A DNA stretch of 64,000 bases from Lachnospiraceae bacterium (GTDB taxonomy: Bacteria > Bacillota > Clostridia > Lachnospirales > Lachnospiraceae): NCBI GenBank assembly GCA_017436865.1, contig JAFSCH010000031.1:1-64000 (forward strand), written 5' to 3'. A program made the position numbers and the translations under genes. Position 1 is the first letter of the stretch, and each line of letters begins with the position of its first letter. Under the pieces are notes generated by a model. It did not search any database and was not told the DNA's origin. It worked only from the letters and a program-made list of their open reading frames with translations. This document shows positions 31,641 through 39,987 of the stretch, one piece after another.

Positions 31641-34061
31641 ATGTTTGTGAAAAAGGTAACAGAGTTAGATTATACGCAGTTGAAAGGCAACTGTTTCCCA
31701 GATGAGTTTTCTTTTAAGACAACAGCGGATTTAGAAGCGTGGAAGGGAATTATTGGACAGGAACGTGCAGTAAAGGCTTTTGACTTTGGTCTTGCAGTAA
31801 AAATGAAGGGCTATAATATTTATATGGCCGGACCATCCGGTACAGGAAAGACTACCTATGCTCGATATAGCACGGAAAAAATAGCGGCTATGGAGTCAGC
31901 ACCTCAGGATTGGTGTTATGTTTATAATTTTCAAGATCCTAAAAAGCCTATTGCAATAAGTTTTGAGGCAGGAACTGGAAAACATTTCAAGAAAGATATG
32001 GAGGAACTGGTTGTAATATTTAAGAAGGAGTTGCAAAAAGCGTTTCTCGGTGATGAATTTGAAAAACAAAAAGGAAAAATTGTACATAGTTTTCAAGAAC
32101 AACAGGATGTTCTTGTTGAAAAAATGAGTACCATGGCAGCGGAACAGGATTTTCAATTAAAGAAAACAGCGTCGGGTGTATGCTTTTTGCCTATTGTGAA
32201 TGGTGAATCTTTTGAAGAGGAAAACTATGATTCCTTGTCTGAAGAACAAATAAAATTGATTGAGAAGAAGACACAGTTTATTCAGGAAAAGGTTACGGGC
32301 TTCATGCGAGAAATGAATGAATTAGAAAAAGCCTGTGATATACAGGTAGAAGAGTTGGAGCATAAGGTTGGGCTTTCTGCAATCGGGCACTATGTGTCAG
32401 ATTTCTTAGAAAAATATCAATCTAGTGATTTGATAAAAGCCTATATCTTAGCAGTTGAAGAAGATGTGTTAGATAATCTGGATAAGTTTGTTGAGACAGA
32501 AGTATCGGAGGAAGAAGAATTATCCACATTGTTACCGCTACTGAACCGAAAACCTGAAGAGGATATCATGCAAAGATATGGCGTGAACTTGTTAGTAGAC
32601 CATTCCGAAACCAAGGGTGCTCCCGTAGTGGTTACATTTAATCCAACCTATACAAATCTGATGGGAGAGATAGAATATGACAGTGAATTTGGAAATCTGA
32701 CTACAGATTTTATGAAGATTAAGGCGGGACTTTTTCATCAGGCAAATGGTGGCTATCTAATTGTGCAGGCACAGGATATTTTGACGATACCTCATGCATG
32801 GGAAGCACTGCGTCGTGTTATTAAAACAAAAGAAATTGATATGGATTCTATAAGAGAATTGCTTGGTATTACAGCAGCTCCTACATTGAAACCAGAGCCT
32901 ATTCCAGCACAGTTAAAGGTCGTTATGGTGGGGAGTGAGCAATTCTATGATTTGTTAAATGAAGCTGATGAAGAATTTGATAAATTTTTCAAGATAAGGG
33001 CGGACTTTGATTATGAGATGCCAAGAACCTATGAAAACAGTTTGAAAATTGCACAATTTATCAAAGGATTTGTGGAGCGGGAGCGTACATTAGATTTTGA
33101 CGTTAATGCGATTTGTGCTATTATTGAATATTCCTCTCGTTTAGCAGAACGTCAGGATAAATTATCCACGCGCTTTAATTATCTGTCAGAGATTTTGGGA
33201 GAAGCAAATACATGGGCACGATTGGAGAATGCTTCCATTATTACAGCGGAACAAATTCAAAAAACCATTTATGAAAAAGAATTGCGTATGAAGCTTTATG
33301 AAGAAAAGCTGGATGAAATGATGGATGATGATGTGATTATGATTGATACAGAGGGGGCTCAGATTGGCCAAATAAACGGACTTGCTGTATTGGATATGGG
33401 AAATTATGCTTTTGGTAAGCCATCCCGTATCACGGCAACTACTTATGTTGGAAAGTCCGGCATTGTAAACATTGAGAAAGAAGCTCGCTTGAGTGGACAG
33501 ACTCATGATAAAGGAATGCAGATTATTACAGGATATTTGGGTCAAACCTATGCCCAGCAATTTCCGATGTCTTTATCCTGCCGTGTGTGTTTTGAACAAA
33601 ATTATAATGGGATTGACGGAGATAGTGCATCTAGTACAGAACTCTACTGTATTATTTCTTCGTTGGCTGAGTTACCTATTAGTCAAGAACTGGCGGTAAC
33701 AGGGTCGGTCAATCAAAAAGGCGAAATTCAGGCAATTGGTGGCGTAACGCATAAAATTGAAGGATTTTTTGACTTATGTAAGAAGAGGGGCTTAAGCGGA
33801 AAACAAGGCGTGTTGATTCCTATTTCTAATGTTAAAGAGCTTGTGCTGAAGGATGAAGTTGTAAATGCAGTGAAAGAAGGTGCCTTTCATATTTATCCTA
33901 TTGCACATATTGATGAGGGTATTGAGCTTCTTATGGGCTGTGAAGCGGGAAAAAAGGATGAGTCCGGAATGTTTCCTCAAAATACTGTACATGGCAGAGT
34001 ATATGAAAAGTTGAAGGTGTTTGCAAAAGCAGCGAGAGGAGAATTATCAGAAAACAATTGA
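31641..34061 (+). CDS. Lon-like AAA+ protease (LonC / AAA_32 type)
   Basis: An 806-residue ATP-dependent protease of the Lon_2/AAA_32 group. The P-loop is GPSGTGKTTYA near residue 60, with a long coiled-coil insertion (about 110-235) and the Walker B/ATPase block FHQANGGYLIVQAQDIL. The C-terminal Lon protease domain has catalytic Ser662 (GDSASSTE) and Lys705 (THKIEGF), 43 residues apart, as in E. coli Lon (679 and 722). Substrates are unknown. A GTG at 31623 is upstream of the AAGGAGG site (31631-31637) and not usable; ATG 31641 or GTG 31647 are the candidates. Confidence 0.92.
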   Translation: MFVKKVTELDYTQLKGNCFPDEFSFKTTADLEAWKGIIGQERAVKAFDFGLAVKMKGYNIYMAGPSGTGKTTYARYSTEKIAAMESAPQDWCYVYNFQDPKKPIAISFEAGTGKHFKKDMEELVVIFKKELQKAFLGDEFEKQKGKIVHSFQEQQDVLVEKMSTMAAEQDFQLKKTASGVCFLPIVNGESFEEENYDSLSEEQIKLIEKKTQFIQEKVTGFMREMNELEKACDIQVEELEHKVGLSAIGHYVSDFLEKYQSSDLIKAYILAVEEDVLDNLDKFVETEVSEEEELSTLLPLLNRKPEEDIMQRYGVNLLVDHSETKGAPVVVTFNPTYTNLMGEIEYDSEFGNLTTDFMKIKAGLFHQANGGYLIVQAQDILTIPHAWEALRRVIKTKEIDMDSIRELLGITAAPTLKPEPIPAQLKVVMVGSEQFYDLLNEADEEFDKFFKIRADFDYEMPRTYENSLKIAQFIKGFVERERTLDFDVNAICAIIEYSSRLAERQDKLSTRFNYLSEILGEANTWARLENASIITAEQIQKTIYEKELRMKLYEEKLDEMMDDDVIMIDTEGAQIGQINGLAVLDMGNYAFGKPSRITATTYVGKSGIVNIEKEARLSGQTHDKGMQIITGYLGQTYAQQFPMSLSCRVCFEQNYNGIDGDSASSTELYCIISSLAELPISQELAVTGSVNQKGEIQAIGGVTHKIEGFFDLCKKRGLSGKQGVLIPISNVKELVLKDEVVNAVKEGAFHIYPIAHIDEGIELLMGCEAGKKDESGMFPQNTVHGRVYEKLKVFAKAARGELSENN

Positions 34062-34086
34062 AATATTCAGTGCAATATATTATAAT
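34058..34086 (+). promoter_or_regulatory. Sigma-A-type promoter before the GH25-like gene
   Basis: TTGAAA (34058-34063), 17 bases, TATAAT (34081-34086). The -35 hexamer overlaps the stop codon of the protease gene. Confidence 0.75.
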
Positions 34087-34178
34087 GACAAAGTAAAGTA
34101 TTTATGTAAAATAAAATGTGTATATTTTACATACAATAACAAGAATATTGTTTGGATCGTAGTGAATGGGGGATTAAC

Positions 34179-35450
34179 ATGAGACTTACAGATGATTATT
34201 ACGAGGAAGAAAGGGAATCCAAGTTATTTCTATATATGATTGTACTGATGTCGTTAGTAGTGCTTGGGGTTGTTGGATTAATATTTTGGATGAATCAGCA
34301 AGATAAGAGTGGTTCTAACTATGAACTTGCTAAACAGCAGGCGGCAGAGAGGCGTCAGGCTGCTGGAATCAGCGAAGAACATGTTCCAATGGAGAAAAGT
34401 GTCGATTCTTTGATTTCAGGAAGTACACTTACATCGGATCAGCTTGATATTTGGGATTTATCAGCCTTTGATAGTGCCGATGAAATAGAATCACCTAAGT
34501 CAACGAAAAATGGCACGGTTCTGAATCAGACAACCGGTGAAACGGTTATAGATGGTTCTGCAAATAATGGAAGTGAGAATTCAGCGGCGAAGCTTGCAGA
34601 GGGAAAAACGTCTGTTTATGATATGCCTGACAGGGAAGAGGAAGAAGCGTTGGGAACAGAAGAAACAGCAGAGGAAGAAGATGAGGAGAACCATGATACT
34701 CAGACGTTAGTAACACGGATAGATGGTGCAGAAGAATGGGTTGAAATAAATGAAAATCTTGCAAAGAATTCTTATTCTAAGTCTCGATTTGTATATAAGA
34801 AGCCAGTTATGAGTTATTATCTGAATGGGAAAGAGGCATCTTGGTGTGGTGTAGATATTTCCAGCAAACAGGAATCTGTAGACTTTAAAAAACTAAAAAA
34901 AGCCGGATGTGACTTTGTTATGATTAAGGTTGGAGGAAGAGGTTATAGCAGTGGTGAGATTGTGCTTGATGAAAAATTCAAGGATTACATGAAGAGTGCA
35001 AAGAGTGCTGGACTGGATATAGGTGTGTATTTCTTTTCACAGGCGATAACAAAGGATGAGATAGAGGAAGAGGCAGAGACTCTGATTGAGGCTATCAAGG
35101 ATTATACTGTAAAGTATCCAGTGGTATTCCAAATGCAAGAAGTGGAAGGTGATATGGCGCGAGTAGATTCGCTTGACACAGAAAGTAGAACGGAGTTAAC
35201 GAAGCGATTTTTAAGTACCATAAAAGATGCGGGATATAAGCCTATGGTATATGGTAATAAAGAGTGGCTACTAACGAAGGTTGATTTAGAAGCATTGGAG
35301 GAATATGATGTTTGGCTGTCACAGGAGGCAGATACACCTGATTATCCGTATGAATTTGCTATGTGGCAATATGATAAGTCGGGTACAATTAGTGGAATTT
35401 CAAAAGAAACAGGATTAAATGTTTGTTTTGTGGATTATGCAAAAGAATAG
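34179..35450 (+). CDS. Membrane-anchored GH25 (lysozyme-like) protein with altered catalytic motif
   Basis: The protein has 423 residues. It has a short cytoplasmic N-terminus rich in Glu, a membrane helix (about residues 17-40), an acidic low-complexity stalk (about 45-200) and a C-terminal GH25 fold (about 222-423; CGVDISSKQESVDFKKLKKA, FVMIKVGGRGY, YPYEFAMWQYDKSG). GH25 muramidases use a DxE pair on the strand after YPV; here that strand reads VVFQMQEVEG, so the pair aligns with Gln318 and Gln320. The first Asp (Asp226) is kept. It may be a non-catalytic wall-binding protein. ATG 34179 has GGGGG upstream; a longer frame from TTG 34152 is unlikely. Confidence 0.82.
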   Translation: MRLTDDYYEEERESKLFLYMIVLMSLVVLGVVGLIFWMNQQDKSGSNYELAKQQAAERRQAAGISEEHVPMEKSVDSLISGSTLTSDQLDIWDLSAFDSADEIESPKSTKNGTVLNQTTGETVIDGSANNGSENSAAKLAEGKTSVYDMPDREEEEALGTEETAEEEDEENHDTQTLVTRIDGAEEWVEINENLAKNSYSKSRFVYKKPVMSYYLNGKEASWCGVDISSKQESVDFKKLKKAGCDFVMIKVGGRGYSSGEIVLDEKFKDYMKSAKSAGLDIGVYFFSQAITKDEIEEEAETLIEAIKDYTVKYPVVFQMQEVEGDMARVDSLDTESRTELTKRFLSTIKDAGYKPMVYGNKEWLLTKVDLEALEEYDVWLSQEADTPDYPYEFAMWQYDKSGTISGISKETGLNVCFVDYAKE

Positions 35451-35464
35451 AATATTTGTAATAT

Positions 35465-35504
35465 AAAAAATGGGAGCCTAGATGTGAAAAGGTTCCCATT
35501 TTTT
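35465..35504. terminator. Bidirectional terminator between convergent genes
   Basis: AAAAAATGGGAGCC and GGTTCCCATTTTTT flank a 12-base loop. T tracts on both strands suit the converging GH25-like and AP2/HNH-like genes. Confidence 0.88.
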
Positions 35505-35521
35505 ACTTTTCGTTTTGAAAA

Positions 35522-36316
35522 TTATTTTTGAGTTGGTTGATAGTTTAAAATCTTTTCTGATACTTTCAGTCGCGCATAAATGTCTGCATAAACAGCAGGA
35601 GAGAGCCCTTCCAGATAATTGGGAGTATAATTTTTCGTATTTCCGTTGCGTTTTAAGATATCGATTGCCTTATTATATGCGATAGCGGCCTCGTCTTCTG
35701 TGTCATAGGTTCCAATAACATAATAACCGGGAAGGTTGATTTTTGCTTTGTATTTTGTTTTTCCCTTGGTTAGAATCTTAGAGACACCAAGATAGCGATT
35801 GATAATTTTTAGATTTTCGCTTCGAAAATCAGTTTCATCACCATTTTGGAAAATAAAATCTTTTCCGGGAACACTGTAGCTACGGATTCCGTGGCGATTA
35901 AGGATATTTACCTGCATACCATAATCAGCAACAAATAAATGTCCGTTTCTTTTCATGATTTTATGGGAAGAATAGTAAAATAAATCGTCGATATCAAATT
36001 TTAATACATGGGTTGGGGAAAGATAATAATAGAAAAATTTGGGGCGAGCATAAATAGGAGTCCCAAAATAAATATTATTATCTCGAAAATTGATAAGAAT
36101 TACCCATTTTTCAAATGAAAGTGGGCTTTCTTCTACATAATCATGTATAGAAAGGCTGGTAGAATCTAAAATGTGGTTTGCTTCCAAATAAGCCGCATTA
36201 GCTTTTTCCATAGTGCTAAAGCTTCCGAGACTGATGTGTTTTCTATGATAGGTTATAGAAGAACGGTAATAGGTTGTATTGTCTTTCTTTACAGCAGGAT
36301 ATACCCCTTTTAACAT
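35522..36316 (-). CDS. AP2-like/HNH-like DNA-binding protein of unknown role
   Basis: A 264-residue protein that I recognise only by parts. Residues about 1-48 (KGVYPAVKKDNTTYYRSS ... ISLGSFSTMEKANAAYLEA) and about 178-225 (YLGVSKILTKGKTKYKAKIN ... GTYDTEDEAAIAYNKAI) look like AP2-type DNA-binding folds. Between them, residues about 120-175 resemble an HNH homing-endonuclease core, ending NGDETDFRSENLKIINRYLG. The expected His-His/Asn pair is not clear, so cleavage activity may be lost. It is alone and on the minus strand. The ATG at 36316 has AGGGG upstream on that strand. Domesticated mobile-DNA origin is inference. Confidence 0.55.
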   Translation of the reverse strand: MLKGVYPAVKKDNTTYYRSSITYHRKHISLGSFSTMEKANAAYLEANHILDSTSLSIHDYVEESPLSFEKWVILINFRDNNIYFGTPIYARPKFFYYYLSPTHVLKFDIDDLFYYSSHKIMKRNGHLFVADYGMQVNILNRHGIRSYSVPGKDFIFQNGDETDFRSENLKIINRYLGVSKILTKGKTKYKAKINLPGYYVIGTYDTEDEAAIAYNKAIDILKRNGNTKNYTPNYLEGLSPAVYADIYARLKVSEKILNYQPTQK

Positions 36317-36357
36317 ATGATTTCCCCTTAATAATCAAACAATTTAATAAATAAATC

Positions 36358-36384
36358 ATAATTATTCTGTACCTTCATGATTAC
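36358..36384 (-). repeat. Short palindromic repeat, GTAACTAT family (minus strand)
   Basis: On the minus strand: GTAATCAT, GAAGGTACAGA, ATAATTAT. A half copy, TACTGAATAGTTACAAT, follows about 95 bases away on the plus strand. The 36317-36609 gap has no gene; besides these it holds an ATCAGC/GCTGAT hairpin near 36404. Confidence 0.6.
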
Positions 36385-36609
36385 GATTCGCAAAACCATT
36401 GAAAATCAGCTTTGCTGATGGGATTTGCTCACTCCTGAATCATGTTCTTACGGTCTCAGCAGCAAGTGCTTCGACCTGTACTGAATAGTTACAATAAATC
36501 ATACCATACAATAAAACATAAAACAATTCATTGTATTTTTTTGTATATGCTTGAATAGACTAATAAAAGGAGTATTTATTAAAAACTTCAGAAAGGGATA
36601 GACAAGTAT

Positions 36610-37206
36610 ATGTATCAGAAGAAATGTATTCTGTTATTGTTGATAAATGTGTTATGTACAGGCTTGCTATGGGTGGCGCGGACAAGCGAGGTAAAAGGAC
36701 AGGAAGCATTGAAAATGGAACAAAAGGAGATGACATCTGTGGTTACTATAGAGGACAAACCTATTGTTTCTGTGCCAAGAGAGATTAGGCTTCAAGAGAT
36801 GGTGCCACAATATGTAATAAAGGTTTCAGAGCAGGATATTGAATGTTTGATGAGGATTGTAGAGGCGGAGGCAGGTTGTGAGGATAGAATAGGAAAGCTT
36901 TTGGTAGCAAATGTTGTTATTAACAGAGTGAGAGATGAAGCGTTTCCAAATACAGTAACGGAAGTTGTATATCAGAGAAATTCTCATTCTACTCAGTTTT
37001 CGCCGGTGTCAAATGGAAGGATTGATACAGTTAAAATATCAGAAGAAACCAAAGAGGTGGTTTATAGCGCTCTACTTGGAGAGGATGTTTCACAGGGAGC
37101 ATTGTATTTTGTGGCAAGACGGTATGCTGATCCGGATAAAGTGTGCTGGTTTGACAACAATTTGACGCATTTGTTCTCCCATGGCGGACATGATTTTTTC
37201 TTTTAA
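36610..37206 (+). CDS. Cell wall hydrolase, SleB/CwlJ-like (Hydrolase_2)
   Basis: A 198-residue secreted protein: signal peptide (about residues 5-23, CILLLLINVLCTGLLWVA), a linker, then a Hydrolase_2 domain (about 78-198). Recognisable parts are ECLMRIVEAEAGCEDRIGKL (with the family Glu), ANVVINRVRDEAFPNTVTEV and the C-terminal FFSHGGHDFFF-type end (here LFSHGGHDFFF). SleB and CwlJ cut cortex peptidoglycan during spore germination, but many clostridial members act on vegetative wall. There is no adjacent YpeB. Confidence 0.85.
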   Translation: MYQKKCILLLLINVLCTGLLWVARTSEVKGQEALKMEQKEMTSVVTIEDKPIVSVPREIRLQEMVPQYVIKVSEQDIECLMRIVEAEAGCEDRIGKLLVANVVINRVRDEAFPNTVTEVVYQRNSHSTQFSPVSNGRIDTVKISEETKEVVYSALLGEDVSQGALYFVARRYADPDKVCWFDNNLTHLFSHGGHDFFF

Positions 37207-37225
37207 TTTTAAGCGGATATCGTGC

Positions 37226-37254
37226 TTGCACAGTGAATAATACTATGCTATACT
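37226..37254 (+). promoter_or_regulatory. Sigma-A-type promoter before thrC
   Basis: TTGCAC (37226-37231), 17 bases, TATACT (37249-37254), about 50 bases before the ATG. Confidence 0.75.
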
Positions 37255-37304
37255 TATGAACTGAAAAGTTAGATATTCACATCGAGTTAAAGAGGAGAAT
37301 GGTG

Positions 37305-38792
37305 ATGGATTTATTTTACAGAAGCACAAGAAGTAAAAATGAAACAGTAAAAGCTTCCCAGGCTATTTTAAAAGGACTTGCTGATGATGGCGGTTTATTT
37401 GTGCCAGAATCAGTACCTACTTTAGATAAGACTCTTGAGGAGCTTTCTAATATGACATATCAGGAGACAGCTTATGAAGTAATGAAGCTGTTTTTAACTG
37501 ATTTTACAGAAGAGGAACTTAAGGATTGTATCAATAAGGCTTATGACAGCAAGTTTGATACAGAAGTAATTGCTCCATTGGTGGAAGCGGATGGTGCATA
37601 CTATCTTGAGTTATTCCATGGTGCAACAATTGCATTTAAGGATATGGCATTGTCTATTTTACCACATTTATTAATTACATCTGCAAAGAAGAATCATGTT
37701 AAGAATGAAATCGTAATTTTAACAGCAACAAGTGGTGATACAGGTAAGGCTGCTCTTGCAGGATTCGCTGATGTAGAGGGAACAAGAATTATTGTATTTT
37801 ATCCAAAGAATGGTGTAAGTCCTATTCAGGAAAAACAGATGGTAACACAGAAGGGTGACAATACTTTTGTTGTAGGTATTACAGGTAATTTTGATGATGC
37901 GCAGACAGGTGTTAAGATGTTATTCGGTGACAAGGAATTAGCAGCACAGATGGATGCGGCAGGATTCCAGTTCTCATCTGCGAACTCTATTAACATCGGA
38001 AGACTTGTTCCTCAGATTGTATATTATGTATATTCTTATGCGCAGTTGTTGAAGGAAGGTAAGGTAGAAAAGGGAGAAAAGATTAATGTAGTTGTTCCTA
38101 CAGGAAACTTCGGAAACATCCTTGCAGCATATTTTGCAAAGAATATGGGTATTCCTATTGCTAAGTTAATCTGTGCTTCTAATGAAAATAAGGTATTATA
38201 TGATTTCTTTGAAACAGGTATCTATGATAGAAACAGAGAGTTTGTATTAACAACATCTCCTTCTATGGATATTTTGATTTCAAGTAATCTTGAGAGACTT
38301 ATCTATTTAACAGCAGGTTGTGATGCTGAAAAGAATGCGGCGTTCATGAAGTCATTATCAAGAGATGGTAAGTATGAGATTACTGCTGATATGAAGGCTA
38401 ACATGGTAGATTTCTACGGTAACTATGCTTCTGAGCAGGAGACAGCAGATACGATTAAGAAGCTTTATGAGAAGACTGGTTATGTGATTGATACTCATAC
38501 AGCGGTTGCAGCGACTGTATTACAGAAGTATCAGGAAGCAACAAAGGACGATGCAAAGGTTGTGGTTGCTTCTACAGCAAGTCCATTCAAGTTCACAAGA
38601 AGTGTTATGAATGCTATTGATACAAAATATGATTCTATGACAGACTTCGAATTGGTTGATGAACTTTCTAAGCTTGCAAATGTTGATGTGCCAAAGGCAA
38701 TTGATGAGATAAGAACAGCTCCTGTATTGCATGATACGGTATGTGATAAGGAAGATATGAAGTCAGTTGTTATGAAGTTTCTTGGAATGTAA
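37305..38792 (+). CDS. thrC: Threonine synthase
   Basis: PLP enzyme turning O-phosphohomoserine into threonine. The 495-residue protein has the long thrC layout: N-terminal YRSTRSKNETVKASQAILKG, LADDGGLFVPE, the PLP lysine in HGATIAFKDMALS, the SGDTGKAALAGF phosphate loop and PTGNFGNILAAYFAKNMG. An in-frame ATG at 37299 lies only a base from AGAGGAGA; ATG 37305 has proper spacing. It is monocistronic, with its own promoter and terminator; no T-box or riboswitch is visible. Confidence 0.95.
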   Translation: MDLFYRSTRSKNETVKASQAILKGLADDGGLFVPESVPTLDKTLEELSNMTYQETAYEVMKLFLTDFTEEELKDCINKAYDSKFDTEVIAPLVEADGAYYLELFHGATIAFKDMALSILPHLLITSAKKNHVKNEIVILTATSGDTGKAALAGFADVEGTRIIVFYPKNGVSPIQEKQMVTQKGDNTFVVGITGNFDDAQTGVKMLFGDKELAAQMDAAGFQFSSANSINIGRLVPQIVYYVYSYAQLLKEGKVEKGEKINVVVPTGNFGNILAAYFAKNMGIPIAKLICASNENKVLYDFFETGIYDRNREFVLTTSPSMDILISSNLERLIYLTAGCDAEKNAAFMKSLSRDGKYEITADMKANMVDFYGNYASEQETADTIKKLYEKTGYVIDTHTAVAATVLQKYQEATKDDAKVVVASTASPFKFTRSVMNAIDTKYDSMTDFELVDELSKLANVDVPKAIDEIRTAPVLHDTVCDKEDMKSVVMKFLGM

Positions 38793-38828
38793 AATAGAAA
38801 ATCCAGAGACAGAATAATATAAAGAATG

Positions 38829-38859
38829 AATCGAGTAGGTTTTTGCCTGCTCGATTTTT
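38829..38859 (+). terminator. Terminator after thrC
   Basis: AATCGAGTAGG pairs with CCTGCTCGATT (one G-T pair) around a 6-base loop, followed by T. Confidence 0.88.
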
Positions 38860-38928
38860 GAATATTGCAAAATGAGAAAGGTATGTTACTATTAATTCTC
38901 GTGGCACTGACAGGGGTGATTAGAGAGA

Positions 38929-39315
38929 ATGGATTTTAGTATGATAATACAAATATTGATTTTAGTATGTGGGATATATATGATTTATTGGGCGATGCAG
39001 ATGAAGTTAACCAATAAGATTCCGGAAATGCTAACGGGCAAAGGGTTCCCGATTAATAGAGCAATTGATCCAGAGGGATTTATGAAAAAAACATTCCCGG
39101 TTACATTAGGAATGGGTATTCTGCTTTTTGTTGTAGGGATGATAGGGGCTTTGAGGGTTTTAGCGTTCTATCCGATGGCTGATACAATATTGATGATTGC
39201 GCTTTTGGTAGCATTATCTTTTTATGGAAAGTTTCTGTTGAAAGCACAGAAAAAATATTTGGTTGGAATTGTTGATGAAAAAAGAAATAACAAAACAAGA
39301 AAGAGAGGTATTTAA
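38929..39315 (+). CDS. Small membrane protein of unknown function
   Basis: A 128-residue protein with three hydrophobic helices (about residues 5-23, 56-76, 81-100). Between the first two lies a polar loop, NKIPEMLTGKGFPINRAIDP. The C-terminus is basic. I do not recognise a family. Its stop is one base from the deoC start, and deoC's ribosome site lies inside it, so expression is coupled; whether that is functional is unknown. A possible promoter (TTGCAA, 16 bases, TACTAT at 38865-38892) precedes it. Confidence 0.7.
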   Translation: MDFSMIIQILILVCGIYMIYWAMQMKLTNKIPEMLTGKGFPINRAIDPEGFMKKTFPVTLGMGILLFVVGMIGALRVLAFYPMADTILMIALLVALSFYGKFLLKAQKKYLVGIVDEKRNNKTRKRGI

Positions 39316-39316
39316 A

Positions 39317-39982
39317 ATGACAGATCAGGAAATTTTAAAACACATTGACCACACACAGTTAAAGCAGTTTGCTACTTGGGAAGATATTGAGAAACTTTGT
39401 GATGAGGCTGTGAAATACCAAACAGCATCCGTATGTATTCCACCTGCATATATCAAAAGAGTTCATGATAAGTATGCAGAAAATATCAATATTTGCACCG
39501 TGGTAGGTTTTCCGTTAGGGTATAGTGTAACATCTGCTAAAGTTGCAGAGATTGAACAGGCATTAGCTGATGGCTGTAATGAGATTGATATGGTTGTAAA
39601 TATTTCTGATGTCAAAAATGGGGCTTATGACAAGGTTGAGGAAGAGATTAAAACCTTGAAGGCAGCATGTGGTAAACATATCTTAAAGGTTATTATTGAG
39701 ACCTGTTTCCTAACAGAAGAGGAAAAGATTGCAATGTGTAAGGCTGTTACCAATGCAGGAGCTGATTACATTAAGACATCTACAGGATTTGGTACTGGTG
39801 GTGCAACGATTGAAGACATTAGATTGTTTAAACAGCATATTGGATCAAATGTAAAGATGAAGGCTGCAGGTGGAGTTAAGACAAAGGCTGACTTGATTAT
39901 GTTCCTTGAAGAAGGCTGCGACAGAATTGGAACTTCTTCTGCTGTAGGAATGTTACAGGGAAATGAAGCGAAAGGATATTAA
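39317..39982 (+). CDS. deoC: Deoxyribose-phosphate aldolase
   Basis: Class I aldolase splitting deoxyribose 5-phosphate to acetaldehyde and glyceraldehyde 3-phosphate in deoxynucleoside catabolism. Visible: HIDHTQLKQFATWEDI, GFPLGYSVTSAKVAE, EIDMVVNIS, the Schiff-base Lys in ADYIKTSTGFGTGGAT, and KAAGGVKT. The protein is 221 residues. A longer frame from 39263 runs inside the preceding gene; ATG 39317 has AAGAGAGG at 39301-39308. Confidence 0.95.
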   Translation: MTDQEILKHIDHTQLKQFATWEDIEKLCDEAVKYQTASVCIPPAYIKRVHDKYAENINICTVVGFPLGYSVTSAKVAEIEQALADGCNEIDMVVNISDVKNGAYDKVEEEIKTLKAACGKHILKVIIETCFLTEEEKIAMCKAVTNAGADYIKTSTGFGTGGATIEDIRLFKQHIGSNVKMKAAGGVKTKADLIMFLEEGCDRIGTSSAVGMLQGNEAKGY

Positions 39983-39987
39983 GGCAA

